From an uncultured Pseudomonadales bacterium (lineage in GTDB: Bacteria; Pseudomonadota; Gammaproteobacteria; Pseudomonadales; Azotimanducaceae), in NCBI GenBank assembly GCA_958296195.1, contig OY282455.1, positions 3,348,001-3,412,000 on the forward strand: 64,000 bases of DNA, given 5' to 3'. The position numbers and the translations under genes were made by a program. The notes under the pieces were generated by a model. That model was not told the DNA's origin, did not search any database, and worked only from the letters and a program-made list of their open reading frames with translations. Shown here piece by piece: positions 9,582 through 19,683 of the stretch; position 1 is the first letter of the stretch; every line of letters starts with the position of its first letter.

Positions 9582-11597
9582 ATGAGAACGCAAGTCAAGC
9601 AAGCGAGGGCGTCCCAAGCCGGCGCCGTCGAGAACAGGGGGTTGCCCAAGAGCGGACCAAGCAGGCGCCTAAACCGGCGTCTGGCCGCCGGCCTGCTGGC
9701 CGCCTTGCTGCTCGCCGGCGGCACGGCTTTCCCCGCCCAAGACACTTGGATCATCAACGTCAAGAACGTTGACATCCACGAATTCGTGTTGCAGATCGCC
9801 GAGATCACCGGTCGGACGTTCGTCGTGGACCCGCGCTTGAAGGGCCAAGTGACGGTGGTTTCCAACACTCCCATGCAGGCCGAGGCGGTCTATGCGTTGT
9901 TTCTTTCGGTGCTGCGGGTGCATAACTTCACCGCCAGTCCCTCCGGTGAAATCATCCGCATTCAGACGACAGCCACCGGCAAGCAGGGCCCCGGCCCCGA
10001 CGGCCGGCTCACCGAAATCGCACCGGAGGAGCTGGTCACTCGGGTCATCGCCGCGCAAAACGTGGAATCCACCGAATTGGTCAAGATTCTGCGCCCGCTG
10101 ATTCCCCAGTACGGCCACATCGCCGCGGTGGCGCAGCCGAACGTCGTCATCGTTAGCGACCATGCCGACAACATCGCGCGCATGATGCGCCTGATCGAGC
10201 AGATCGACGTGGCCGACGAAGACGAAATCATCGTGGTGCCGCTGCGCGAAGCCTGGGTCGGAACCGTGGTGGCCCTGCTGGAGAAGCTGGCGCCGGAGCA
10301 GATCGGCCAAGGTGCCTCCGGGCCGCAACGCATTCAACTGATCGCCAACGAGCGCAACAACAGCTTGGTCGTGCGCGGCAAACCCCGGCCGACTGCGGAA
10401 ATCCTCAAGCTGGTGGAGAAGCTCGATCAACCGGCCACGGCCACTGGCGACGCCCAAGTGTTCTACCTAAAGCACGCGGACGCCGAAAAGGTGGCCGAAA
10501 TGCTCACCAACATCCTGAACCGGAACTCAGGCAGTGAGGAAAGCGGCGTACGCGATACGGTCATTCGGGCGGACGAATCCCTCAACGCCATCGTCGCGCG
10601 GGCGGACCCCGGGCCTATGGGCGAACTGCGCGACCTTCTGGAGAAGCTCGACGTGCGCCGCACCCAGGTGCTCATCGAGGCGGCGGTGGTGGAAATACGG
10701 CTCCGGGATCAACGCGAAGTGGGTGTGGAAACGGCGATTGCCGACAGCGCCGGCCAAACGACCCCCTTTGCCAGCACAACGCTGGACGGCGTGGTTTCCA
10801 GCCTGCTGGGCAGCCTGACCGGCCGAACCACGGACGCCGAAGGCAACGTGGTGGCTCAGTCCGACGAGATAGACGTTCTCGCTGGCTTGGCCGCCGCCGA
10901 GCGGCCCACCCTTGCCGCCGCTCGCATAGACCCGGACGGGATCTCCTTCGGCGCCATCGTCAGGGCGCTCGCCTCCAACGAGGACGCCAACCTGCTTTCC
11001 ACACCCAGCATCATGGCCATCGACAACCAGGAGGCCACCATCATCGTTGGCCAGCAGGTGCCCTTCCGCAGCGGCAGCTTCAGCACCACGGGAGACGGGG
11101 TCAACAATCCCTTCACCACGGTGCAGCGGGAGGACGTGGGCCTGACCTTGAAGGTCACCCCGCACATTCACGACGGCACCTCGGTGCGGATGGACGTGGA
11201 CCAGGAAATCACCAACGTCGTGCAAACGTCCATAGGCCGCCAGTCCTTCGCCGACGTCGTGACCTCCAAGCGCCAGATCACCACCACCATATTGGCCGAA
11301 GACCGGCAGATCATCGTGCTCGGCGGACTGATCCAGGAGAACGTCACCAAGACGGACAAGAAGGTGCCGCTGCTCGGCGACATTCCCGGCCTCGGCTTTC
11401 TGTTCCGCTCCACCGATGACGATCGCCAAAAAACCAACCTGCTGGTGTTCCTGCGGCCCACCGTGATCAAGACCTTGGATGACGTCGAGGCGACGGCGGA
11501 GCGCAAGTACCGGGACATCTGGGAGGTGCAGATCACCAGCCCGGTTCAGGACAAGCTGGAGGGGCTCTTCCGCGGCGAACACCAGCCTGACGACTAG
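9582..11597 (+). CDS. gspD: Type II secretion system secretin GspD
   Basis: Outer-membrane secretin pore for folded exoproteins. A hydrophobic signal sequence spans about residues 28-48 after a long basic N-region. N0-N3 periplasmic repeats follow (NVDIHEFVLQIAEITGRTFV near residue 60), then the C-terminal secretin barrel with ILAEDRQIIVLGGLIQE and VPLLGDIPGLGFLFRS. It is 671 residues, a normal size. No pilotin-type gene is visible nearby. Confidence 0.95.
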   Translation: MRTQVKQARASQAGAVENRGLPKSGPSRRLNRRLAAGLLAALLLAGGTAFPAQDTWIINVKNVDIHEFVLQIAEITGRTFVVDPRLKGQVTVVSNTPMQAEAVYALFLSVLRVHNFTASPSGEIIRIQTTATGKQGPGPDGRLTEIAPEELVTRVIAAQNVESTELVKILRPLIPQYGHIAAVAQPNVVIVSDHADNIARMMRLIEQIDVADEDEIIVVPLREAWVGTVVALLEKLAPEQIGQGASGPQRIQLIANERNNSLVVRGKPRPTAEILKLVEKLDQPATATGDAQVFYLKHADAEKVAEMLTNILNRNSGSEESGVRDTVIRADESLNAIVARADPGPMGELRDLLEKLDVRRTQVLIEAAVVEIRLRDQREVGVETAIADSAGQTTPFASTTLDGVVSSLLGSLTGRTTDAEGNVVAQSDEIDVLAGLAAAERPTLAAARIDPDGISFGAIVRALASNEDANLLSTPSIMAIDNQEATIIVGQQVPFRSGSFSTTGDGVNNPFTTVQREDVGLTLKVTPHIHDGTSVRMDVDQEITNVVQTSIGRQSFADVVTSKRQITTTILAEDRQIIVLGGLIQENVTKTDKKVPLLGDIPGLGFLFRSTDDDRQKTNLLVFLRPTVIKTLDDVEATAERKYRDIWEVQITSPVQDKLEGLFRGEHQPDD

Positions 11598-11622
11598 GAA
11601 CCAGCAGCGCTTCGGAAACCCG

Positions 11623-14088
11623 ATGACCCTTTTCGGCGCAGGCGTCAGCCAAAAGCGGAGTGGAGGCACGGTTCGTTACCGCCTGCTGCGCTGGATGGTT
11701 CGCTCCGTCGTGCGCCCGCGCATCGCCGGCGACCTGCCGCAGGGCCTTTCCGAGACCACCGTTTACGCGCTGCCCCTGCGTTCGCTGCACGATCTGATCG
11801 TGCTCGACATCGTTTGCGCCCAGCACCGCCTGCCCAACCCCTTGGGCGGCTTCCAAGTGGGCGAGCGATTCGAGGGCCGCCGCTTCGTGTTTCTGGCCCG
11901 CCCCGCCGGCTGGCGCCGCCGCAACACCATGCAAACCTATTCGGAGCGCCTGCTGCGGCTGACCGAGGACGCTGCGGCAGCGGACGTGCAGCTACTGCCG
12001 GCGCAAGTGTTCTGGGGGCGAACCGCCAATCGCCAGCGTTCCCTGATCGGCAACCTGTTCTCCGAAACTTGGGCGGCCACCTCACGCCTGCGGCGACTGT
12101 TCAATTTGTTCGTCGCCCGCCGCCACATCATGGTGGGCTTTGGCGCCTCCTTGGCTTTGGCTGAGGTCGGGGAAGGCGACGGCAACCGGCGTTTTCGGCG
12201 CTGCGCCCGGCTGCTGCGAGCGCAATTGCACGGGCAGAGAACCGCCGTCTTGGGACCCGATCTTTCCCATCGCCGCACCCTAGTGGACCTAGTGGTGGAA
12301 AGCCCCAAAGTGCAGGCGGCCGTAGAGGCGGCGGTCCAAGCGCGGCCTTCCGCACCGGAACCGGGTGCCAGCGGTTGGGGGTGGAAGCTGACAGCCAAAT
12401 TTCGCCCGCAAGCGCAAACCGACGAGGCCGCCCTCCGCAAGCGCCGACAGGCGGAGGCCCGGCAAGCAGCCTTGGAAATTGCCGCCGACATGTCCTACCC
12501 CGTCATCTTCAGCCTGGAGCGCCTGCTGGTCATTTTGTTCAAGCGCATCTACGCACGGATGCGGGTCAACGGCCTGGAGCGGATAACGGGCCTCGCCGAA
12601 ACCCACACCCTGATCTACCTGCCCTCCCACCGCAGCCACATGGACTATCTGCTCCTTTCCTTGCTGCTGCTCGACCGCGGCCTGATGATCCCCCACATCG
12701 CCGCCGGCAGCAATCTGAACTTGCCTCTGGTCGGCGGCCTTTTGCGGCGCGGCGGCGCCTTCTTCATGCGGCGCAGCTTTCGCGAAGACCCCATCTACGC
12801 CGCAGTGCTGTCCGAGTACCTTTACGAAGTCTATCGGCGCGGGCACTGCGTGGAGTTTTTTCCCGAAGGGGGGCGCAGCCGCACCGGCCGGCTGCTGCCG
12901 GCCCGGTTGGGCCTATTGAAAATGACCCTGGAGCACAGCGGCCGCAGCCTGCCGCGCCCCATCGCTCTAGTGCCCGTATATCTGGGCTACGAGAAGCTCA
13001 TGGAAGGCGCTGCCTATGTGGATGAGTTGCGGGGCGCTGCAAAGCGTCGGGAATCGTTTTGGGGCGTTTTGAGTGGATTCAAGCTGATTCGGCAGCGTTA
13101 CGGCCGGGTGGACCTGAACATCGGCAAGCCCCTGATTCTGGAGGCGTGGCGCCAAGGCCGGCCCAGTGACGACCCGCAAGCAGCCGCGGCGCTGGGCCGG
13201 GAAGTGCTGGAGCGGGTGAACCGGGCGGCGTCGGTCAATCCGGTCAATCTCGCGGCAATGACGCTCCTGTGCGCCCCGCGCTCAGCCATGGAAACGGAGC
13301 GGCTGCGGGAGCAGATCGACTGCTGCCTGGACCTGCTGCGCCGGCACTCAGCCCATCACGATTGGCGCATTACCGCCATGAACGGCGCCGAAATCATCGA
13401 CTACCTCGTGCAGTTGGGCATGTTGGTCCGGGAGCGGGAGAATTTCGGCGAAATCGTCGCCGCCAGTCCCAGAGCCGCCGTGCTCCTGACCTGGTATCGC
13501 AACAATGCGGCCCATGTGCTGGCGCTGCCCTCCTGCATCGCCTTCCTGATGGACGGGCGCAGAAGGCCCCTAGGCCGAAAGCGGCTGCAGCGGATGGTGG
13601 AGACCGTTTACCCCTACACGGCTTGGGAACTGCACACCGCCTTTGCGCCGAGTGATTTGCCCCCCTGGATCAACCGCCTGACGGACTGCGGGCTGCTCCA
13701 AGAAACGGACGCTCAGCTAAGGCCGCCGCCGGCGGACAGCCCCGCCCGCCACCGCCTGCACCTGCTCGCCAGCCTGATCCGCCCGACCTTGGAGCGCCAC
13801 TACATCGTCCTAAGCCTGCTGGTCGGCTCGGCAGCGCTCACGCGAACTGAATTGCAGGCGCGCAGCCAGCGCATCGCCCACAAGATGGCCCGCCTGCAAG
13901 GCATCAATGCGCCTGAGTTCTTTGACCCAAACCTGTTTGACGGTTTCGTGGACCAACTCATCGGCAACGGCGTCGTCACCGAAGCTGCGGATGGCCGGCT
14001 TAGCTACAGCAGCCTCCTCCAGGAGATCATGCGCGCCTCCAGCCACTTCATTGATGCGGAGTTTCGCCACGCTGTCCTGCACGGCTGA
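11623..14088 (+). CDS. plsB: Glycerol-3-phosphate 1-O-acyltransferase PlsB
   Basis: Membrane-bound first enzyme of phospholipid synthesis, acylating sn-glycerol-3-phosphate. Acyltransferase blocks are clear: block I SHRSHMDYLLL with the catalytic His-x4-Asp, block II GGAFFMRRSF, block III FFPEGGRSRTGRLLPAR. The ATG at 11623, 25 nt after gspD, gives 821 residues against 807 in E. coli; the open frame runs further upstream inside gspD but is not gene-like there. Confidence 0.95.
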   Translation: MTLFGAGVSQKRSGGTVRYRLLRWMVRSVVRPRIAGDLPQGLSETTVYALPLRSLHDLIVLDIVCAQHRLPNPLGGFQVGERFEGRRFVFLARPAGWRRRNTMQTYSERLLRLTEDAAAADVQLLPAQVFWGRTANRQRSLIGNLFSETWAATSRLRRLFNLFVARRHIMVGFGASLALAEVGEGDGNRRFRRCARLLRAQLHGQRTAVLGPDLSHRRTLVDLVVESPKVQAAVEAAVQARPSAPEPGASGWGWKLTAKFRPQAQTDEAALRKRRQAEARQAALEIAADMSYPVIFSLERLLVILFKRIYARMRVNGLERITGLAETHTLIYLPSHRSHMDYLLLSLLLLDRGLMIPHIAAGSNLNLPLVGGLLRRGGAFFMRRSFREDPIYAAVLSEYLYEVYRRGHCVEFFPEGGRSRTGRLLPARLGLLKMTLEHSGRSLPRPIALVPVYLGYEKLMEGAAYVDELRGAAKRRESFWGVLSGFKLIRQRYGRVDLNIGKPLILEAWRQGRPSDDPQAAAALGREVLERVNRAASVNPVNLAAMTLLCAPRSAMETERLREQIDCCLDLLRRHSAHHDWRITAMNGAEIIDYLVQLGMLVRERENFGEIVAASPRAAVLLTWYRNNAAHVLALPSCIAFLMDGRRRPLGRKRLQRMVETVYPYTAWELHTAFAPSDLPPWINRLTDCGLLQETDAQLRPPPADSPARHRLHLLASLIRPTLERHYIVLSLLVGSAALTRTELQARSQRIAHKMARLQGINAPEFFDPNLFDGFVDQLIGNGVVTEAADGRLSYSSLLQEIMRASSHFIDAEFRHAVLHG

Positions 14089-14106
14089 CTGCCGAAGGCG
14101 CCAAAC

Positions 14107-14853
14107 TCAGACCCGGTAAACGTCAAAGCGCAGGCGCCTGCCAAGCGCTTGCCAACTTGGGTTGGGTGCGGCGGGCGCTCCCATCCTCCGCTTGACCACC
14201 ACTCGATCCTTGGCCGCCGCCTTGCCTTGCTCGATGCATTGCCGCAAGTCCAAGCCATCATTCCAAGCCAAGGTACGCAGCAACTGCAGTGGCAGCCCAG
14301 GCAGGGCCGTTTTGCTGCGCGGTGGGAACATAGGGTCCAGATAGGCCACATCCACCGCCTTGCCGTGCGAGGCGCACCAAGCGCCGGCCTCGCCCCACAC
14401 CACCTCGGCCGGCAGGCCGTGGCGCAGGACGAATTCATCGAGCATGGCCCAAACCAAGGGCGACCGCTCCACCAAGGTGACCGCGCAGCCCTTGAGCGCC
14501 AAGCACAGGCCGTCCATGCCCCATCCCGCCATCAGATCGACCACCGCCGGGTGCCGCCCGGCGGCGCAGGCGCGGGCCAGCAGCAGCGCTTGGCCGGCGC
14601 GGGCCTTGATGGGTCCCAGTTGCAGCCTAAAACCCTGTGGCGCAGCGCCGCATATCAGCGCCATGCCAGACTCGTCATAGTAAAGATGGCGGCCGGGCAG
14701 CTCGGGCGGGCGAGCAACGGCCCGCAGTTCAAAGACATCCCGGTAGCGCTCCGCCGCCACCCGGTGGTGAAGAATCGGCCTAGATTCCAGAGAGGTCCCA
14801 GCCACCCCTTGCGGCTTGGTCACGCAATGGGAGTTCAGGCGGCGGGCCGCCAA
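14107..14853 (-). CDS. rsmJ: 16S rRNA (guanine1516-N2)-methyltransferase RsmJ
   Basis: SAM-dependent methyltransferase for m2G1516 of 16S rRNA. The SAM-binding motif is VVDLMAGWGMDGLCLA near residue 104 and the catalytic DPMFP motif is in YLDPMFPPRSKTAL near residue 170, both typical of RsmJ. TTG at 14853 is favoured because GGAGGG lies 9 nt upstream; it overlaps tsaB by 19 nt. GTG at 14823 is an alternative that would remove the overlap. Confidence 0.88.
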   Translation of the reverse strand: MAARRLNSHCVTKPQGVAGTSLESRPILHHRVAAERYRDVFELRAVARPPELPGRHLYYDESGMALICGAAPQGFRLQLGPIKARAGQALLLARACAAGRHPAVVDLMAGWGMDGLCLALKGCAVTLVERSPLVWAMLDEFVLRHGLPAEVVWGEAGAWCASHGKAVDVAYLDPMFPPRSKTALPGLPLQLLRTLAWNDGLDLRQCIEQGKAAAKDRVVVKRRMGAPAAPNPSWQALGRRLRFDVYRV

Positions 14854-15584
14854 GGCGAGTCGCCCTCCACATAGGTGGGCAGGCCGAGCTCCGGGGCCAG
14901 GCCCTTGCCGTCCGCAAAGGCCGCGGCGCCCAGTCTGGCGATGAGGCCGGCGGCAACCACAACGCCGGAAAGGACTTCAACCTCAGCCGGCAACCAAGGC
15001 GGCGGGTCGCCCGCCAAGGGCCAGCCGGCGGCGAAGTCCCGCCAATCCGGGCAGGCATCAAACAACCGATCCGATCGATGCGGAAGAAGTTTGCCCTTAT
15101 GGATGGCGAAGCTAGCCAAGTAAAAGGCGTCCCGCCGCGACCGAATGCTGGTGACCACGCCCGGTTGTTCCGAACGCCGGTTGGGATCGACGAACGCATC
15201 GGCTGCTTCGCCTGGCAATCCACCGTCCAGTTGCTTTAAGCCGCTTGCGGCCGAGCCCGGCGTCTTTTGCTCCAAGGCCGCCGCCGCCAAAGCGAAGGAC
15301 GAGGAAACGGGCAGCACCTTGGCACCCGCACCCAGCGCCGCCGCTTGGGCGACGGAAGCGGCCAAGCGAACGCCGGTGAAGGAGCCGGGGCCGCAGCCGA
15401 AGGCGATGCCGTCAAGTTGCCCAGAACGCAATCCGGCGGCGGCGACCACCTCATCGATCAGCGCGAGGAGGTGCTCGTTGTGTACCCGCTCCATTCGGCG
15501 CGTGTTCTCATGCACGGCGCCGTCCAGATACAGCGCCGCGGAGCAAAGCCCCGGCCCGGTCTCTATGCCCAGAATGCGCACCAT
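14835..15584 (-). CDS. tsaB: tRNA threonylcarbamoyladenosine biosynthesis protein TsaB
   Basis: Partner of TsaD and TsaE in t6A37 modification of tRNA. The N-terminus MVRILGIETGPGLCSAALY and the motif GIAFGCGPGSFTGVRLAAS near residue 60 identify the YeaZ/TsaB actin-like ATPase-fold family. It is 249 residues long. Two-gene operon with rsmJ, which starts inside its last codons. Confidence 0.93.
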   Translation of the reverse strand: MVRILGIETGPGLCSAALYLDGAVHENTRRMERVHNEHLLALIDEVVAAAGLRSGQLDGIAFGCGPGSFTGVRLAASVAQAAALGAGAKVLPVSSSFALAAAALEQKTPGSAASGLKQLDGGLPGEAADAFVDPNRRSEQPGVVTSIRSRRDAFYLASFAIHKGKLLPHRSDRLFDACPDWRDFAAGWPLAGDPPPWLPAEVEVLSGVVVAAGLIARLGAAAFADGKGLAPELGLPTYVEGDSPWRPAA

Positions 15585-15759
15585 GCGGCCATGTTATCAC
15601 CCAGAAATCACCACCAAAGACCATGCCGCAAAGCACCCCGCCCGCAATCCGGCCCCTTGAATGCGCCCCCAGCGAATGCGAGAATGACGGAACCAACGCA
15701 ATCGGCATTCCGGTACTCCGTGAGCCCGCGAATCGCCCAAGGCTAGGAGGATGGCAACG

Positions 15760-16278
15760 ATGGTTACCCAGCAAACTCGAACCGACATTTGGATGTGCAT
15801 CTTCGACCTCAAACGCACAATCCGCTACTATGAGGCGCTTGCCATGCGCTTGCGTCGGCGGCACTCACTTACTTTGCTGTTTCTGGCCGGCGGCGTTGGC
15901 GGTTCTTTGGCGACGGCTCTAACGGACTTGATTCCAACTGATTTTGTCCCCGCCGTGCAATCAACCGCCGCGGCCCTCGCCGCCGTGGGGACGGCTTGGG
16001 TCTTCATTGCCGACTACGCCGCCAAAGCCGCGGTCGCAAACATGATCAATTATCAGTGCATCAAGGTGGAGGCCGATTTGTCGAACCTGTGGGCTGTTGT
16101 CGTGGATCCGAGTGCGGCGGATGAAGCTGAGGTGAGGCGGAAATTCAATGCCTTACAAACTCGGTTTAACGCCGTGACCAGCCGTGCTGGGGACGCAAAA
16201 CTGCAAATCGATCAAAAACTCAACGAGAAGTGCGAGATCGTCGCCAAGAGAATCATGGAGCAGGCATATGCCCACTAA
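15760..16278 (+). CDS. Small membrane protein with two hydrophobic segments, SLATT-like
   Basis: Unrecognised 172-residue protein. Two hydrophobic stretches (LTLLFLAGGVGGSLATAL and VPAVQSTAAALAAVGTAWVF) are followed by a long charged helical tail. That layout resembles the SLATT two-transmembrane effector domain found with nucleotide-signalling defence genes, but no diagnostic motif confirms it. AGGAGG at 15745-15750 touches the ATG at 15751 and is 9 nt from the ATG at 15760, so the second Met is the likely start. The next ORF overlaps its end and has its own Shine-Dalgarno. Confidence 0.7.
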   Translation: MVTQQTRTDIWMCIFDLKRTIRYYEALAMRLRRRHSLTLLFLAGGVGGSLATALTDLIPTDFVPAVQSTAAALAAVGTAWVFIADYAAKAAVANMINYQCIKVEADLSNLWAVVVDPSAADEAEVRRKFNALQTRFNAVTSRAGDAKLQIDQKLNEKCEIVAKRIMEQAYAH

Positions 16279-16375
16279 GCAATCGTCACCGACACCAGTT
16301 CAGGAACAATCAACGCCCGCCCGTCCAGGCAAGGTGCCGCCTCCGCCACCCCCTCCTCCGCCATCAAAACCTTAG
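16268..16375 (+). CDS. 35-residue proline-rich microprotein
   Basis: A short ORF whose ATG lies inside the last codons of the preceding gene. GGAG at 16257-16260 with a 7-nt spacing supports translation. The product is hydrophilic and ends in a run of nine prolines followed by SKP. No family is assigned. Overlap and its own ribosome-binding site suggest it is made together with the two-TM protein, perhaps as a partner peptide; this is inference. Confidence 0.5.
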   Translation: MPTKQSSPTPVQEQSTPARPGKVPPPPPPPPPSKP

Positions 16376-16437
16376 CGGCGTCTATCCTGAGGTTCGCCGA
16401 AAATCTGTTGGTTTGATGCCACGAAGAAATTTGCGCC

Positions 16438-17652
16438 ATGACGCTTTCGGCAGCGCCGCTTGACCTTGACGCCGCGCTCAAGCGCATCCTTGACGAGATT
16501 CCCGCGCCGGCGGCTTGCGAACGGGTCGATGTCGAGCGGGCGCTGGGCCGGGTGGCGGCGGAGGACTGTCGCGCCGCCACCGATCTGCCGCCGTTTCCGG
16601 CCTCCGCCATGGATGGCTACGCCTTTAGGTGGCGCAACAGCATCGCGGATCTGCGCATCGTCGGGGCCAGTTTGGCCGGCCATCCGTTCAGCGGTCCGGT
16701 CGGCGCAGCGGATGCGGTGCGCATCACCACCGGCGCCGCCCTGCCGGAGGGCTGCGACACCGTAGCCGTGCAGGAGGACTGCACGGTTGCGGATGGCGTC
16801 CTGCAAATCCAAGGCCCTGTCCGCCACGCTGACAACGTGCGGCAAATGGGCCAAGACCTAAGGTGCGGCGACGTTCTGGCCGAACGCGGCCGGCGGCTCA
16901 ACCCCTTTGACATCGGCACACTGGCGGCGGCGGGGGTGGCGGAGGCGCCCGTCTTCGTGCGCCCGCGCATCGCCGTCCTCTCCAGCGGCGACGAGCTGCA
17001 GCAGCCCGGCACGGCCCTCGCCTACGGCAACATCTACGACTCCAACCGCTACGCCGTCGCCAGCCTGCTTCGGCAACTGCCGGTGGAGACGATCAACCTA
17101 GGCGTGCTTGCCGATGATGAAGCGGCCATCGCCGAGGCGTTGCGACAGGCCAGCCGCGACTGCCGGATGATCCTCACCAGCGGCGGGGTTTCGGTGGGAG
17201 AGGCGGACTTAGTGAAGTCAGTCATCGAGTCCCTAGGGCGCTTGAGCTTCTGGCGCCTGAACCTCAAGCCCGGCAAGCCCTTGGCTTTTGGACGCATCGG
17301 CGACGCCCTGCTGCTCGGCTTGCCAGGCAACCCGGTCTCCACCATCGTCACCTACCTGCTGCTGGCCCGCCCCGCGATTCAAGCGCTGTGCGGCATGAGG
17401 CCGCAGCCGCCCTTCAGCGTCCGCTGCGAACTGGCTGAACCGGTGCGCCACAAGCCAGGCCGGGAGGAATACCAGCGCGGCGTTCTCGCCACAACGGAGG
17501 GACAGGCCCTAGTGCGCACCACCGGCGACCAAAGCTCCAACCGCATGAGCACCTTCGCCGCCGCCAACTGCCTGATCCGCATCCCCAAGGCGGCAGGGGA
17601 CCTAGCGCAGGGGAGTGCGGTGGACGTCCTGCCGTTTTGGGGCCTGCTGTAG
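16438..17652 (+). CDS. moeA: Molybdopterin molybdotransferase MoeA
   Basis: Inserts molybdenum into adenylated molybdopterin, the last step of Moco synthesis. Motifs: PPFPASAMDGYAFR near residue 50, VLSSGDEL near 181, TSGGVSVGEADLVKS near 249, GLPGNPVSTIVTYLL near 294. It is 404 residues, a normal length. It is convergent with adk and near a moeB/thiF-like gene that could supply sulfur-carrier activation for the same pathway. Confidence 0.95.
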   Translation: MTLSAAPLDLDAALKRILDEIPAPAACERVDVERALGRVAAEDCRAATDLPPFPASAMDGYAFRWRNSIADLRIVGASLAGHPFSGPVGAADAVRITTGAALPEGCDTVAVQEDCTVADGVLQIQGPVRHADNVRQMGQDLRCGDVLAERGRRLNPFDIGTLAAAGVAEAPVFVRPRIAVLSSGDELQQPGTALAYGNIYDSNRYAVASLLRQLPVETINLGVLADDEAAIAEALRQASRDCRMILTSGGVSVGEADLVKSVIESLGRLSFWRLNLKPGKPLAFGRIGDALLLGLPGNPVSTIVTYLLLARPAIQALCGMRPQPPFSVRCELAEPVRHKPGREEYQRGVLATTEGQALVRTTGDQSSNRMSTFAAANCLIRIPKAAGDLAQGSAVDVLPFWGLL

Positions 17653-17732
17653 ATTGGGCGGTTAGATCACGAAGGGTTGGCATCGCACCCAGCCGGCCCG
17701 GTGCGCAGCCTGAGCAATTCCGCTCTGGACGT

Positions 17733-18377
17733 TCAACCTAGGGCCGCGGCCAGTTCGCTCTGCACGGTCTTGACGTCCCGACCGCCATCCACCGCCAAGT
17801 AGCGCAAGCCGCCACGCTGCGTCCGACCCTTGTAGAAGGCGATCAAGGGTTCCGTCTGCCGCCGGTAAACCGCCAAACGCTCGCGCACGGTGGCTTCCCG
17901 ATCATCTTTGCGCTGCAGCAGTGGTTCGCCGGTCTCGTCATCCACGCCAGGCACCCGGGGCGGGTTGTGCAGCAGGTGATAGACACGCCCACTGCCGGGA
18001 TGGATGCGCCGGCCGCTCATGCGCTCGATGATCTCTTCGTCGTCCACGCCAATCTCCACCACGGCGTCCAGCTGCACCCCTACGGCCTCCAGAGCTTCCG
18101 CTTGCGGAATGGTGCGGGGAAAGCCGTCGAACAGAAACCCGGCTTGGCAGTCAGGTTCGGCAATGCGCTCCCGCACCAAGGCGATGATGATGTCGTCCGA
18201 CACCAAGGCGCCGCTGTCCATGACCTGCCGCACCCGCCGCCCCAACGCATTGCCTGACTGCACCGCCGCCCGCAGCATGTCGCCAGTGGAAATCTGCGGA
18301 ATGCCGTAAGTCCCGCAGATGAACTGCGCTTGGGTGCCCTTGCCGGCGCCCGGCGGGCCAAGCAAAACCATCTTCAC
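17733..18377 (-). CDS. adk: Adenylate kinase
   Basis: Interconverts ATP + AMP and 2 ADP. The P-loop is [12 protein letters not shown], the AMP site includes [11 protein letters not shown] and [15 protein letters not shown], and the long LID domain ([19 protein letters not shown]) is present. GTG at 18377 is chosen because its product begins [16 protein letters not shown] and aligns with E. coli Adk at exactly 214 residues; ATG at 18371 would trim two residues. It lies 13 nt after the moeB-like gene on the same strand. Confidence 0.96.
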   Translation of the reverse strand: MKMVLLGPPGAGKGTQAQFICGTYGIPQISTGDMLRAAVQSGNALGRRVRQVMDSGALVSDDIIIALVRERIAEPDCQAGFLFDGFPRTIPQAEALEAVGVQLDAVVEIGVDDEEIIERMSGRRIHPGSGRVYHLLHNPPRVPGVDDETGEPLLQRKDDREATVRERLAVYRRQTEPLIAFYKGRTQRGGLRYLAVDGGRDVKTVQSELAAALG

Positions 18378-18390
18378 AACGAGATAGCGA

Positions 18391-19158
18391 TCAGCGACTT
18401 TGGAGAAGGCGGCAGCAGGTCCGGCATCCGCGGCGCTTTGGCAGTTTGAAGGTGCGCCATTCGGCCCGCTTGCCGTCATAGTGGAGCACCCGACCAACCA
18501 AGGACTCGCCAACGCCGGAGATGAGCTTAACCGCTTCCATGGCCTGCAGGGCGCCGATGACGCCAACCAAAGGCGCGATGACCCCGTTCTCCGCGCAATT
18601 CAGGGCCTCTTCGGCACCCTCCGCGTGGAGGCACCGGTAGCATGGCGAAGCGGCGTCCCGAGGGTTGAACACCGCCACCTGCCCTTCCCAGCGGATGGCG
18701 GCACCGGACACCAAGGGCGTTCCCGCCCGCCAACAGGCGTCGTTGAGGGCGAAGCGGGTGGCCTGATTGTCACTGGCGTCCAAGGCGAGGTCCACCCGAC
18801 CGAGCACTGCGCCCAAGCTGGTTTCGTCCATGCGCTCCACGACGGCCTCCACCTCGATGCGCGGGTTGATGGCGGCTGCGGCGGCCTTGGCGGAAGACGC
18901 CTTGGCTTTGCCGATGGAGGCGTTGCCGTGGGCGATCTGCCGCTGCAGGTTGGATAGCTCCACTTGGTCATCGTCAGCCAAAATCAGCTTGCCGACGCCG
19001 GCCGCCGCCAAGTACAACGCGATGGGCGAGCCCAGGCCTCCCAAGCCCACCACCAACACGACAGCCCGGCGCAGCCTTTCCTGCCCCGCCACATCCACTT
19101 CCGGCAGCATGATCTGGCGGCTGTAGCGGAGAAGTTCGTCGTCGTCGATGGGAGGCAT
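18391..19158 (-). CDS. moeB: ThiF/MoeB/HesA family sulfur-carrier adenylyltransferase
   Basis: E1-like enzyme that adenylates the C-terminal Gly-Gly of a sulfur carrier (MoaD or ThiS). Seen: nucleotide loop [19 protein letters not shown] near residue 39, [12 protein letters not shown], Asp in [13 protein letters not shown], and two zinc Cys pairs CYRC and CRTC. It is 255 residues. MoeB is suggested by the neighbouring moeA, but ThiF or HesA cannot be excluded from sequence alone. Confidence 0.85.
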   Translation of the reverse strand: MPPIDDDELLRYSRQIMLPEVDVAGQERLRRAVVLVVGLGGLGSPIALYLAAAGVGKLILADDDQVELSNLQRQIAHGNASIGKAKASSAKAAAAAINPRIEVEAVVERMDETSLGAVLGRVDLALDASDNQATRFALNDACWRAGTPLVSGAAIRWEGQVAVFNPRDAASPCYRCLHAEGAEEALNCAENGVIAPLVGVIGALQAMEAVKLISGVGESLVGRVLHYDGKRAEWRTFKLPKRRGCRTCCRLLQSR

Positions 19159-19188
19159 GGGTTCCCGCCCTGAGAACGCTGCCCCATT

Positions 19189-19683
19189 CTAGCCCGCAGA
19201 TCGCACTACGCCACTTTCCGAATGGATGAAATGCTCTGTGGATTCCGATGCCTCGTCCTTGCACTGGTAAATTCGAATGCGCTCCCTGCCGGTGCCTTGG
19301 TTGTAGAACAAACGGTGGTGGTCCGCAAGAAGGCTGCGCAGCGCATCCACTAAGCAACGGATGGGAAGTTCGCCCCACCCCCCTCCTCCCCCAACCCCCA
19401 CTCAAAACCAGATAAGTGGGGCGGAGGTCGAGGATTCTCCGCAGCTCGTTCGCCGCAATTAAGCCGTAGCGCCGACAAGGAAGAGGAAGACCGGCGGCGG
19501 CTTGTTGTCGAACAGCTTGATGTAGGGCAAATTGCCGTCCAGGACATGGGCGGCCATTAGGGTCCACACGTTTTCGTCTCGAGTCGTTTTAGCCGTCTCT
19601 TCGGCCAAGTGCCCTATTTGCGTTGCAAAGATCGCCAAAGCAAAGGCGATAATCCAAAAGGCGTCAGCGCGGGACCACTTCAT
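19189..19683 (-). pseudogene. Internally deleted remnant of a GT-C membrane glycosyltransferase
   Basis: The first 74 codons (19683-19459) match the N-terminus of the intact neighbour at 19680-21404, including LDGNLPYIKLFDNKPP, then end at TAA. Straight afterwards, in another frame, comes a piece of the C-terminal domain (ELRRILDLRPTYLV) and, after a further shift, LLADHHRLFYNQGTGRERIR, which matches the end of the paralogues. Some 400 middle codons are missing. The ATG overlaps the stop of the intact gene (ATGA), so the two were once an operon. A G-rich insertion near 19376-19402 adds to the damage. Confidence 0.85.
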
